A stretch of DNA of 64,000 nucleotides from Sipunculus nudus (taxonomy: Eukaryota > Annelida > Sipuncula > Golfingiida > Sipunculidae): assembly GCA_026874595.1 (NCBI GenBank), contig CM049307.1, positions 61,660,370 through 61,724,369 of the forward strand. The letters are read 5' to 3'. Positions within the stretch are counted from its first letter, which is position 1. Each line of letters starts with the position of its first letter. A model generated the notes under the pieces. It worked only from the letters and a program-made list of their open reading frames with translations, was not told the DNA's origin and did no database searches. A program made the translations under genes and the position numbers. Positions 46,432 through 57,597 of the stretch are shown piece after piece.

Positions 46432-47455
46432 AATCCGATAGAATTTTTTAGATGACTAATTTCTTCCAAAAAGATTTGGTGAAGCTGGTTCCTGCCGGTT
46501 TTGAGATAGCTATGGTTAACGTACAGACGACGCAAGAAGAACGACGCTACACCTTCGCATAAGCTCACGGAATCGCTTAAAATGCAAACCAAGTTTTTTT
46601 TTTCAAACAGATGAAAGATATGTCCACTAGTTCTAATCTGGGCATTCTGAGACCAGATATGTCTAGACGTCTAGACGATGTGTCTAGACGCCAAACAGAG
46701 CCAGGTCAGTTTCCATGGTGATGTCTGGACCTCACCTGGTGATCTGATCAACTGAGTGATCTCTTGACTTGGCATGTTGTCAAATCTGTTTTCAAACACT
46801 GAAAGCCTTATTCAATTGGACACACTGCTTTTTTAAAGCTGCATTTACCCAATCAATTCTTATAAAACTGGCAGAACCCTACCATAGAATAATTCTTGTA
46901 AAGTTTAAACCAATCAGCTTAACAGTTTCATCATAAAAACAGTGTAAAAGCTAGAAGGGTCTAAAATTACATTTTTGCTCGTTAAAAAACAAATCAATGT
47001 AGGTGGCGCCACCAATACCTCGATTTCAGATATGACTTATGTGACAAACATTGGCATAAAATTTGGTGATGATAGCTCCAGCCGTTTCTGAGATTTTGTT
47101 TTAGTGTGCTTCTTTGGACAGATGACTAAGTTCAACTTCCTGTAACTCGGCCAAATATCACCGAACATGAACCATTCGAACAAACTTGAGAGAGAATATT
47201 GCATGGATTATTTCTGTGAAATATTGGATAATTTGGCTAGACAGTTTCGGAGAAGATTTTTAAATTTTTTATAGCTTTATTTATAACCATAATCCGATAG
47301 AGTTTTTTAGATGACTGATAATTTGCTAAAAATTTGGTGATGCTAGCTCCTGCCGTTTTTGAGAGAGCTATGGTTAACGTACAGACGACGCTGACGCACG
47401 GACGCACGACGGACGACGCTGCACCATCGCATAAGCTCACAGGTTCGCTAAAAAA
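46432..47455. repeat. Direct repeat pair (46432-46580 and 47286-47455)
   Basis: Both copies run 'aatccgatagaa/gttttttagatgac', 'atttggtga', 'gctatggttaacgtacagac' and 'cgcataagctcac'. The right copy has extra ACGGACGCACGACGGACGAC. Between them lies another GGTGGCGCCACC at 47002-47013. Probably a mobile-element pair of unknown class. Confidence 0.65.
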
Positions 47456-47477
47456 TGCTTGTGTTTATACAAGTAAA

Positions 47478-49224
47478 TTGCTACAGGCAATTTGGAGCAT
47501 CATGTGATCACAAAAATGAACTGGATACGCCCCTGCAGAATTTAGTGCGCGACGAAGATGACTTCACAGGGGCAAAGTGGCCTATACTTCATGCATTTAG
47601 GGCTAATGGTCACACCAACTGGATAAAGAAGGCACTGTCAGAAAAGATGATAACAACACGGAAAGAAAGTACAACCACATAGAGCTACAGACGTATGATG
47701 ACAGGCTTGCAGAACACCTCAGATAATCTCCCGAAAGTATAGCATCTAAGCGGCTACAAACCAGCAAATACGCTGACATTGACCCTAGTAGAACTCCTCA
47801 ATAAAACAGCTAGGGGCCATATACGACATCCAGTGTGGTGGCTGTGGCAACAATGCATGGGCGAGACGACTCGTCACCAGAGGATTGAAAGGATGCCAGG
47901 AACTGAATCGCGCCCTCGGCCTCCAGCTTTCACAGATTTACAACCGCCTGTTGACACATGATCCCAGTGGACATATGACACCCCCAGAGTCATCAAGCAT
48001 GCCAGACTGATATGAAAAGAGCCATGATGGTTCATTTTATAGAGAAATGGAACATTAATACACAAAGAAGTCTGTTCGCAGCCATTGCAGTGAACCGACT
48101 TTTCTGTTTATGATCCACGCCAGACTGCTGCTGATGACCGTGTGGTACATTCAAAAACTACTGATAGCTTTACTGAACTTACATGAAACTTACTTAAATA
48201 TTTTTTTTTCAATAATGTAACTTATTCAATTTTACAATTGTTTACCAAGAATAAGCATGGGTAAAGCTGTTACCTGATTTTTTCCAGTCTTAAATTTTAA
48301 TTATATTTTCTTACTTTGTCCTACTTTTTCTGTATTTCCATTCCTATCCTGTTATACATATGAATGAAACATTGAAAATTGGCTTCATTTACACTAGCAG
48401 TCAAGATAGGAAAAAAGGATTTATGCAATACATATTTCATGTAATACACTAAAATGTGCATCAAATACATTTCTACAAAAACTAGCAATATCCTCTATGC
48501 TCCTAATTAAGCTATCACACATATGATGTAGTGAGACACCTGAATCGTTCATTTTTGGTCTACAGGTATGGATTTGTGTTTGGACAGAATATGCTTTTAT
48601 GAATTAATTTATTTTCTTCTTTCAAAGTATTCTTTCACAACAAGGTAGTCAAGACATAAACCATTGCATGTTATATTTTTATTACATCTTACCTATCTTA
48701 AATAACTGACAAGAACAATATTATAAATTTTCCTGATAAACGTGTACAGCAGTGATTACTGTCAAAGTAATAAACCAACAAGAATCTTCCACATGACCAT
48801 TCAAAATTATGACGCACAGGAGAAGTGTTCACATGGACAGCAAGAGTTCTTTTTTAAAGATTTACAATAAAGATGATAGTTGTATCAGTTACCAGCAAAA
48901 TGAGAACTTCACAAAACAGTAAAAAGAGAATTTAAGGGAAAAGTCGTACTGTTGAGAAACTCAAAAACGAGGCAAGGATTACACAATATACCACAAACAA
49001 CGAATTATAAACAACACACTCAACCCTAAAACACAACACGCCCTCTAAAGAGTGAACCATTTGTTGAGTTGAACTAATGTTGATGGTAGCAAGACATTTT
49101 GCCATTAGTTTGCAATATTGTATAGAAGGTCAACGAAGTTTTCAACAATCTTACATGACCTAAGTGCATAAACCGCACTCCATGAACAACAATATCAGTG
49201 TAAATGCTCACGAACCACTACAAT
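47478..49224. repeat. Segmental-duplication flank of the 49-51 kb pseudogene
   Basis: Homologous in order to 28501-29519, with an added ~600-base block (about 47510-48110) not present at 28.5 kb. That block holds no recognisable gene. Confidence 0.7.
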
Positions 49225-51181
49225 CTATTTGGATGGAACTTTCAATAGAGTTGCAAAAGCATCTTTTTTTATTATATTGCTTAAGAACCCAACTGCATGA
49301 CTGCGTTCTGACTCGGAGAGACCCGCTATAACATTGACTGTTTGATCAAAGTAATGTTGCAAATGACCTCTTTCTCGGTGCATGTTCAGGCGATTTATCA
49401 AGTGAGAAGATAGAGCTTCTTCTTTCCAAAACTTGCTATCTTTACTCACCATGTAAAGCCATGTCGTTTTCAAGACGTAAGAACTCAACATTCCGAGCTC
49501 TGCTTGGCGGTACATTAGCACAGCTTTCAAAATCTTCAAACATTTTCTTTCCCATTCCTCTGGGCCAGCGTTCCGTAGGACTTCTTCCCTTTCCTCTCTG
49601 GAATACGAAACCCGCCAGAGAGAAGATGTTCCTTCGAGGATTCTGACAGAGGGTGTGGTTTTGCAACAATTACCTTGTCATCACACATGTATGCAATTGT
49701 TATGGAGTGAGAAAGGGTGTATATGTGACTTAACACATATTTAAAGGAATATTTCAATATTTCATTAATTAAGATCTAAAATCATTCAGAAACAATAAAG
49801 ATCAATTAAGGTTTCAGTCTGTTCTGATATTCAGACAGAGCCAAAGAATTATTAATGTTCATCAGACGACCAAGTATCTAATGGCAATTCAGTATGTTTG
49901 TAGAGCCTAAATGTACTCTCACAAATTAGCTCTTAATTGGTTTCTATGATGAGGCAGGCAGATTATGTTTATATGAGTCTGTAAATAGGACTTGTAGGTC
50001 AGTCTATAACTGTATGCATGTCAGGTCAGACTTGGGATTTTCCATAGAATCTTTTGTCCAATCAGATCTCACGAAAGTAGGATGTACACTTATAACTCTG
50101 ATGTAATTGTGACCTACTTTGAGTCATCCAATAAGGTTTAGCTTTTATGACGAAATGCAGAAATATGGATATGTAGGTCTCATATGTCACATGACAGTTC
50201 TGTAACAAAACTATCTGTAGTGCGCACTGAGAGTCAGGGAGAGTGAGTCAGGGAGGCTGGGCGGCTCTCTCAGAGAGAGAGACTGTCCCAGATCACTTGC
50301 TATTGAATAAAGACTTCTATCATCAACTGGTCTTGGAACATTGTCTGCCAGCACATCAGAAGCTGTATGTGATACAGGTGGGGACATTCCCCAACCCCAC
50401 GTTGTATCACAATAACAAAGTGGATGGACAGACGTTTACTCTGGCCCTGATGAAAATAAATGTCATCGAGCATCACCGATGAGCCCTTTTCTTTACGCCG
50501 TACGTCATACTTGGTAAACCCCCGGAAAGCGAGATCCATCATGCTTTTAAAGGATATACGAGCTTCCTCAGGTCAAAGATATCCATCTACCATACATCGC
50601 GTTCCTGGGTTCGTCCACTTTTTTGCTGTATTCATCCCTTCCGCTATAAATATCTTACGACGGCGCACGTTGTAGAAACCAGCCGCATCAGAAAGATATT
50701 TAGGTTGCTCTACAACAAGCTCGAAATCACCATTATTGACATCAACTACCACCATAACATCAAATTCGTCGGGACTGATGACTTTAAGACCTTCGGTTGT
50801 GCTACCTGTGTCCCAAAATTGCACTCCTGGCGCGTGTTGCATAACAAAATGTCTGTTGTGCCTCTGTACATCGTCAAATACATGAGTCGCTATTTCCCAT
50901 CCCGGGATATCAACATGATTGACATAATAATACTGAAGCCTTTCATGCAGAACGTTTGGCCTTCGTGCTTTACTCTCTGAAACCATGACATTTGAAGGAC
51001 TGCACAAAGCTGTGCTCCCTTGCATTCTGTTGTTTCTTTGGCTCCTCTTTGCATGTTGTTATTAACTTGTAAAGACCATAACCCAGGACTGCTGCTCCTT
51101 CAGAAGCAATAGCCAACCTGTCAACAGATCACTGCTTTGGTCTTTCTTGTCTTTCCTATCTTTTCTTTCACCTGATGCCAT
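49225..51181 (-). pseudogene. MIEF-like Mab-21 nucleotidyltransferase pseudogene, copy 5
   Basis: Paralogue of 29520-30809 with four kinds of damage. The ATG at 51181 and its upstream acceptor survive. A one-base deletion after the LTG codons of the anchor (about 51115) breaks the N-terminus. A TCA-to-TGA change at 50573-50575 stops the frame inside GYLSPEE. The third catalytic Asp is His (SIHFV). A 720-base LTR-like insertion at 49698-50417 splits the VPAYKF region. Further frame loss follows near 49600. The GS and E-x-D motifs (GSTTEGLKVISPDEFDVMVV) are still perfect, so decay is recent relative to the core's conservation. Confidence 0.9.
49698..50417. mobile_element. Solo-LTR-like insertion (720 bp) in the pseudogene
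   Basis: Termini TGTTATGG and CAATAACA give inverted TGTTAT/ATAACA ends. AATAAA near 50306 suggests plus-strand polarity. The paralogous gene lacks this segment, which defines the insertion. No clean target duplication remains, and about 5-6 bases of gene sequence are missing or altered at the left edge. Near the right end GTGATAC and GTATCAC form a small hairpin. Confidence 0.65.
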
Positions 51182-51182
51182 T

Positions 51183-51270
51183 CTGAAATTAATATTTATA
51201 TTCTATGAAATAAAAGATACATACATTCATGCAATACTCAGGGAAAGGCGAAATTCAGTGCCAGTCGATC
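51183..51270 (-). other. Acceptor and paralogous empty site for the 9.5-kb transposon
   Basis: AG at 51183-51184 precedes A-ATG. Upstream (higher coordinates), ATACATACATTCATGCAATA corresponds to sequence at 30840-30854 joined to 40361-40385 in the other copy. The transposon is absent here. Confidence 0.7.
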
Positions 51271-51789
51271 ACAACAGTAAAGATATATTATATTCTGCTA
51301 TCGATCTATTACTTTACTGGTTGGAAAAATAGTGTTATACTTTAGTGAAAGTAAGTGTATTCTTATTGATTTTGGCCAATGATATTAAAAATATATCTAT
51401 AGCGTGCATGAGATTCCCTACGTCTGAATTATATTATCTGGTTGAACTAAACATATTATACTCCATGTATTTGTACAACAATTCGGGTTGCGTACACAAA
51501 TATTAATTATTTTAACAAATTAACAACATCCAAAAACAAATACAGTATGTGAAAGGCGCACAGCCCTTTTCACGTTATTAAGCGTGTGTAGGTCTGTTGA
51601 TGCTGACCTAGTTCCAGTCAGCATTTTTTGGAGCGCAAGCAACTTTTAGATCGATGTAATTTCGTCATTGCCCGTGTTTGGTGGTTTTGTATGTTACATT
51701 TTGGTGTTACGTTGCTGTGTTATCACGCAATGGAGGTCACATTTGGTAGTAAATGTCAAAGGATTCTCAATTTTTAGGACTCCAGTATT
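51270..51789. other. Intergenic, nothing recognised
   Basis: No supported feature. Confidence 0.45.
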
Positions 51790-52470
51790 TTCCGCCAGCT
51801 CTGTCATTTAATGTATAAGCAATATTAGGATCAATGTGGCTTAATGGACCATTTGCATGTCTCCCAAATACAACCAGATATGGGGACTTCCCTGTTGCCT
51901 CGTTAATAGGGGAACTGTTGTGAGCTCATTGTACATCACTTAGGACAGCTTTCCCATTGGTCAGGGGTTTCCCGTTAGCTTGCGGGTGGTAGACCGTAGA
52001 CCTCCTGTGTTCTATGCCCAGTTCTGTAAGGTTTTTTTTTCAAGTTCTTGCATTCAATTCTATGCCATTATCTGTTAGGACAGTTCTTGGAGTGCCATAC
52101 CGAGCAAAATACTGCTGGTGTAGAGCTGTCCATACGAACTTGCAGGTTTTGTCCGGTAGGGGAATACCCCCAGAAATGCACTTAGGTGATCAATGAGTGT
52201 GAGAAGATATTTGTTGTCATTCTCACTATCAACAAATGAACCTATAAGGTCACATGAGATGACTTGGAAACACTGTGTTGGCACAGGTATTAGGCAAAGG
52301 CATTAGCATCTCTTTCCCTGGGTGTCCTCTGCAAGGTGCAGTTCGGGCAGTTGTGAATGACCCACCGTACTGATCTTTCCAGTCCAGGAAACATGTGTGC
52401 TTCATTCAACCTATGCATTGTTTTGTTAGCCCCTAGATGGTCTAGATGGTCTTATTGTATCGACGTAAGC
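51790..52470 (-). pseudogene. Ty3/Gypsy integrase fragment, minus strand
   Basis: Reading from high to low coordinate, a zinc-binding H2C2 block (HLGANKTMHRLN, then CPNCTLQRTPRE) is followed by core blocks VISCDLIGSF, YLLTLIDHLSAF and VLTDNGIEF, and an HPQANGK near the third acid position. Several stops and frame changes are present. It is a decayed retrotransposon remnant and not the same family as the 57-64 kb element. Confidence 0.7.
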
Positions 52471-53754
52471 GTGGGAAAGTAGGTTTAGGGAAACCTGGTG
52501 TTTTATTTGATGTTGGTTTCAGTTAAGTCGTAATTCTGTGAGAATGGTTTTCTTGTCAGATTCGTCAGCGTTAGTCTATACTACTTCCTACAATAACATT
52601 GTAGTCTTCAAAGGCAACGTACCTGCATCATTTATTTTTCCTATATGTTTTGCCTCCTCAAGCGAGGCCATTTTAGTATTCATACATTGAACGACAGGTC
52701 TCATAATATCGTGACGCGATAGGCCAAGAGCGATCAGGATGTGTGACGTAAGCAGGAGTATATAAGGAATAGACGGGAGGGAAAGACACATTCTCCTAGG
52801 TCAGCGCGCTTAATGGTGCAGTCTGGCATTTGTCGGTCCAGATGAGGGTCCGAGGTTGTCTGTGAACTGATCAGCGGAGGGACAATTTTCCGGTGTATTG
52901 TTTGTCAGAGTCTGCGGGCGACCAACGTAATCTCATTAATGGACTTGTGGGTTGTGTTTAAAGAAGGACTGGTAAACTGCCGATGTGTATCAGCCGTGGT
53001 GGAGCCCAGCGAAGAGCCACGAACAAGGATGATTGATACGCTGATCTGTGCGTATGGTACCGAATATTGTCATGTGCGGTGGCATGTTATAGATTACTGA
53101 ATATACCCAGGGTGATTATACAGTGACAGACATTGTCTGAGAGATGCTACAGAGACGGCTTTTAGCCTATGTGTCAGTGTTTCAGAGGAGCAAGTACTTC
53201 AGGAGAAGAGACTGTGTCAAAGACGACGAGAAGTGCTTGCGTACCGTGTGTTTTGTTTAAAGAAGGAAAGAATGCGCTCATGCATTTTAGTTGAGGAAGT
53301 CAGGGACCCTCGCCATAGGCGCTCCTTCGGCAACGATAATGATGATATCAAAGTGAATGTTTAATTGTTATCCATTTACTATCAGGCCTGTGTAAGTTGT
53401 GTATAGATGTGTATAGTCGGAGATGTCGTTTGCGACTTAGCAGTAGGAAACATATTGGGGGTGCGAGATCCGAAAGAATCAAATCCAAAAATGGAAGTCC
53501 TATCGGAATTTAGATATAGTCCGTGACAGCGTAGAGTCACCACCGGAGGTAACGTCTGCAATTGAAACACATGCTGCTGCACGTAAGAAGTGCGGCCGAT
53601 GTGAAGTTTACATGAAGCAAGTCCATTCGCTGATGTGAGTCCGGCCGAATTTTGGTAGGCTCTGGAAGGAAAACAGTCGTTAGCTCCGCACTGGAAGCTT
53701 GCTTAAACTGCTGGTGGAAATGAAAACACTTTCCAGGTTAAAAATGTTTTTATA
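52471..53754. other. Probable retroelement non-coding sequence
   Basis: GC-richer than the surroundings, with a TATA-like box (GTATATAAGG near 52758). It lies between two integrase fragments, so an old LTR or leader is likely, but no boundaries could be set. Confidence 0.35.
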
Positions 53755-54500
53755 GTCATGATTGCGCGAGACAAACGTGGTGATCCAGATGGATCAAGGA
53801 TAGTGGTACCCCAGTCGTTACGTGCAGATGGAATAAAGATGAGCCACAAAGCGATTATAGCTGGCCATCAAGGCATAGATCGGACACACGAGCGCGTAAG
53901 GGATGTACGGTGATATAGCAGCGTTCTGCAAGTCGTGTCCCATATGTCAGAAAACTACACCGAAAGGCCAAATGCCAGGGGCCAGGTTAGGAAAGATGCC
54001 CCTTATTGATGAACCTTGGCGTAGGATCGCCATGGATCTGGTCGGACCGATCCATCCCGCGTCCGACAATGGTCATCAAACAGATGTTAAAGAGTATGTG
54101 CACGGATAGACCATGAGATTTGGATCGCTATTTATGCGCGATGCTCTTTGCCTGTAGAGAGACACCACATGAGAGCATAGGTTACTCTTCTTATGGGCTC
54201 CTCTATGGGCGAGTTGTAAGGGGTTCCATGCACATTCTACGCGATCTGTGGACTAAACGTGATGCGGATGTGGAAACAAAGACTGCATATCAATACGTGC
54301 TAAATTTCCAGGATAAACTAAGCAATACCTGCGCATTAGCTCGCGAAGCACTGGACAAAACCGCATGTAAGTACAAACATATCTATGACGCATGTAAACC
54401 CATCCGCAGATTCGAGGTCGGCGATGAAGTGTTACTGCTCCTCCCGACGGACATAAGCTGTTGGTCCAGTGGATAGGCCCCTACAGTGTTGTAGGTAAAA
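53755..54500 (+). pseudogene. Ty3/Gypsy integrase fragment, plus strand
   Basis: The zinc-binding module (AGHQGIDRTHERV, then FCKSCPICQKTTPKG) and the start of the core (WRRIAMDLVGPI) are followed directly by the C-terminal part (RYLCAMLFACRETPHESIGY, then LLYGRVVRGSM and FEVGDEVLLLLP). Most of the catalytic core is deleted, and the frame is broken near 53911, 54108 and 54474. Confidence 0.75.
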
Positions 54501-54769
54501 CAGGTGACCTTGACTAACAGGTCAAAGTCGATAACAGGTTTAACCGTACGAGAACCGCATAATCCGGATGTCGGAGAGCTAAACCTTGAGGAAATGGACG
54601 GAACCTCCCACGTGTCGTTACCGTAGGTGATGCGTAGCCAAACTGGAAGATTATAGTGACGTACAGATCAATGCCAAGCTAGGCAAGCGACAGCAGCGCG
54701 TGATACGTGATTTACCAAACCGATAAGGGGAAGTGTTTACCGATGTCATCGAGTGTAAATATTTTCGTA

Positions 54770-55060
54770 ATTTTTGACAACACCTCATAGCTTACCAGTA
54801 CGCTGTCTCTTGACATAAACCAGACCAATCGTTAGCTTTTTTTAGTATACTTTCTAACAACAAATAAGATAAGCGAGAAAAGTTCCGTTTTAACTCAGCA
54901 TATTTGTAAATCCCTCCGCATGTTTGGAAATGACTCGTTATCATAGGGACGGAGTTTCAGTTTGGGTTGTGAGTTCACATGTATTCTCTTGTGTTAGTTC
55001 ATCATTCGTAGCCCAATGTTAAGATTATGGGTTGTTTACCACAATATGAATGCAACATGA
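54770..55060. repeat. Dispersed repeat (partner at 13375-13640)
   Basis: See 13375-13640. Here it lies between integrase and reverse-transcriptase fragments of Gypsy type. Confidence 0.65.
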
Positions 55061-55114
55061 TGGAAGACCACTGCGATGCATTCCCAGATATTGCTTTTAT
55101 CACGACTTGTAGGT

Positions 55115-55275
55115 AGGCTTACCAGCCCAATTTTCAGAGCCTACCGAGTCGGGTTGTCACGGCTAATGTTGACCCGCATGATGCAGGAATTGTTCAGCGA
55201 TATGCCGAACATGGTATGCTATATAGACCACGTGCTGGTACACGCGGGAACATGGGACATACGCGTAAGAACTCA
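55115..55275 (+). pseudogene. Ty3/Gypsy reverse transcriptase fragment
   Basis: The segment FRAYRVGLSRLMLTRMMQEL followed by YIDHVLVHAGTWD corresponds to the palm region of Gypsy RT. The catalytic YIDD is YIDH. It lies downstream of integrase on the same strand, the reverse of the normal order, so the remnants are rearranged. Confidence 0.65.
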
Positions 55276-55299
55276 AGGGACGAATGGGTGTGCCTGTTG

Positions 55300-57180
55300 A
55301 TGTCGTGGTGCGGCCCTTACCAGTTTAATTGACTTTTGGTCAGTCGAGCTGATTTGTTCAAAGTATGTAAAACCTTCATGGGAAATTTCCTGGGGTGGGG
55401 GTTCAAGATATTTTTGTTTAGAGGGTCTTACAGCATGAACTTGCTGACCAGATTGCTAAACATGACTGACCTTTTGTTCAATTATAATTATTATTATTAT
55501 TATTATAATTATTAATATTTATCTATTTTTTAAACTAATTATTTATTGATTTATTTTTTTTTTAACCAATCATTTAATTCAAGGAGATGTATATATAATA
55601 TGTGGGTAACTGGCCCTTGAAGTTGAGGTCAAAAGGACATTGATAACATGTGCCTATTTGCCAAGAAGCAGGGTGAACAAAGGTAATGTTTATGTTTGAA
55701 TTCTAGCATGTGTGCCGATGCAACGACGCAGTGTCACAGGGAGCCGGTGTCCCAACGTTCAGTTATTCCTTAGGGGAAGAAATGCGTAATGGGTTTAGAT
55801 GTTGTTGTTATTTAAGGTTTGATTCTGACTTGCTCCTGTGTGACGGTGTTAGGATTTTATGTGAGCCCTCCCAAGGCTATAGACAAACACTTTGGTTTAA
55901 CAGGAATGTTGGTTTAACAAGAATGTTGGTTAAACAGGATGAATTTTATTTTGTGCACCTTATAATGATTCTTTTAGTGATAATGATTATTTAAGTGTGA
56001 CGTTTTATAAATATATTGGTATTCTGTATATTTATGATATGTACTATAAAAGATATGGGCAGATGAGTGGAAAATTACTGAAATCGAATTCCAAATAAAC
56101 CTATACTTTATGCAACTTTCATGAAAAAAATTTCCTTATGAAATTTTAGAACCTACTGGCAAGCAACTAAATGGACACTGCTATATTTTTAAAACAACCT
56201 TTATCTGTTTAATATAATTATATGTATCACTATCAGTTTTTCGTTTATAGTCTGTATTCTAGAACAGCAATAGAAAGACATTAGCACTTAGAATTTGTAC
56301 AGTAAATGTAGTACCTACATATTAATGGTGTTTAGATTACCAATCGACAGAACGGCTGTCTGAACAGTGTACACAATGCAGTGTGACGTTGGATACCTAT
56401 GCAGAATAAGCATGAACATCGCAATTTATCAGCAAGGGTCCGTTTCCTGGTTCTAAGTTTTAGGATCTCTGGCAGAAGCTCGCCAATCTGTTGTGGATAT
56501 CTAATTCTGAGGACAGGATTTTGGTATTTCTATATTTGCCTAGATAAATCAGTATTGTAACAAGTATTTAGAGCTATAGATACCACTTAACCCTAAACTT
56601 AAACAATCATCAAACTGCATCTGATCTAAATTTGAATCATAAAGGAATGCATAAAAGTGAATACACGTTACAAGGAGGATGTCAGGAAATACAGAAGATG
56701 GCGCTTTAAATCAGCAAACCAATTAAATCTTCTGTCTCCATCCGATGCTAAAATCGGATTGACCCCAAGATGTGACTGCCACGCTTTATCTATCGGTGTG
56801 TGTAAGAGGGGGCAGGGTTTACCAACCGCTTTGTGGTTGCCAGGGCACTCGTTACCAAAGGCAGGCCATGCGGCATCTACATTTTATCACTGGAGCATTC
56901 ATATAACGTTATATTGCTTATATAACTTTCATTTATTTATATTATTCATATAAAATCCAGGAGAGATTGTAATTTTTATGCTTACAACATGAATTTGGAA
57001 GCCTCTTACCATGCAGCATGTAATTAGCCTACCAAATCGAACAACAAATATACACGCACTTCAACCGTGGCATTTAAGTAGTATTTTATAACACACGATG
57101 TCTGATGCTTTCTAATTTGAATTTCATAGCTTCTACGGCTGCCTTATTCCACATACTACCCTCAGCTCAATTATTAAGCT
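55300..57180. other. Intergenic, nothing recognised
   Basis: A TTATTATTATAATTATTA stretch lies near 55487-55515, and ACAGGAATGTTGGTTTAACA recurs in tandem near 55895-55935. No supported gene. Confidence 0.45.
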
Positions 57181-57183
57181 TTA

Positions 57184-57507
57184 TGCCAAAAAAGGTATGG
57201 TTCTAAAGCACTTTTTTCATAAATCAGTGCGGGCGGGCAATATATATATATATATATATATATATTTTACCTTTCTATTTATGTTTCGATAAAAATGTCA
57301 TAGGATCATGGACGTAGAAACGCATGAAAACGACAGAATTTTATGGCTAAACAGGTATAGCACTACATAACAAAGGAAACATTTTTAAAAATTGTATTAC
57401 TTATCTTCTTAAAAGATGAAAATCAAAATATAAATTTTTGATGCGTTGGGTTAAAATTGACGCCGGCAGTACCTGAGAAGCTTCCTTTTTATTATTTTTT
57501 CTTGGCC
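57184..57507. mobile_element. Harbinger-like MITE, complete (324 bp)
   Basis: Second full copy of the family at 22689-23016. The left terminus TGCC is a one-base variant and the right terminus is GGCC, with TTA on both sides (57181-57183 and 57508-57510). A (TA)n run at 57239-57266 has expanded inside it. Confidence 0.75.
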
Positions 57508-57597
57508 TTATAGCACGTTTTTCAATCTGCCAAGAGAGTATGCGTTCATCCCAGTTCGCGTGAATGTGTGTGTTCGTGTTTGGAGGCTTTGCCTTAA

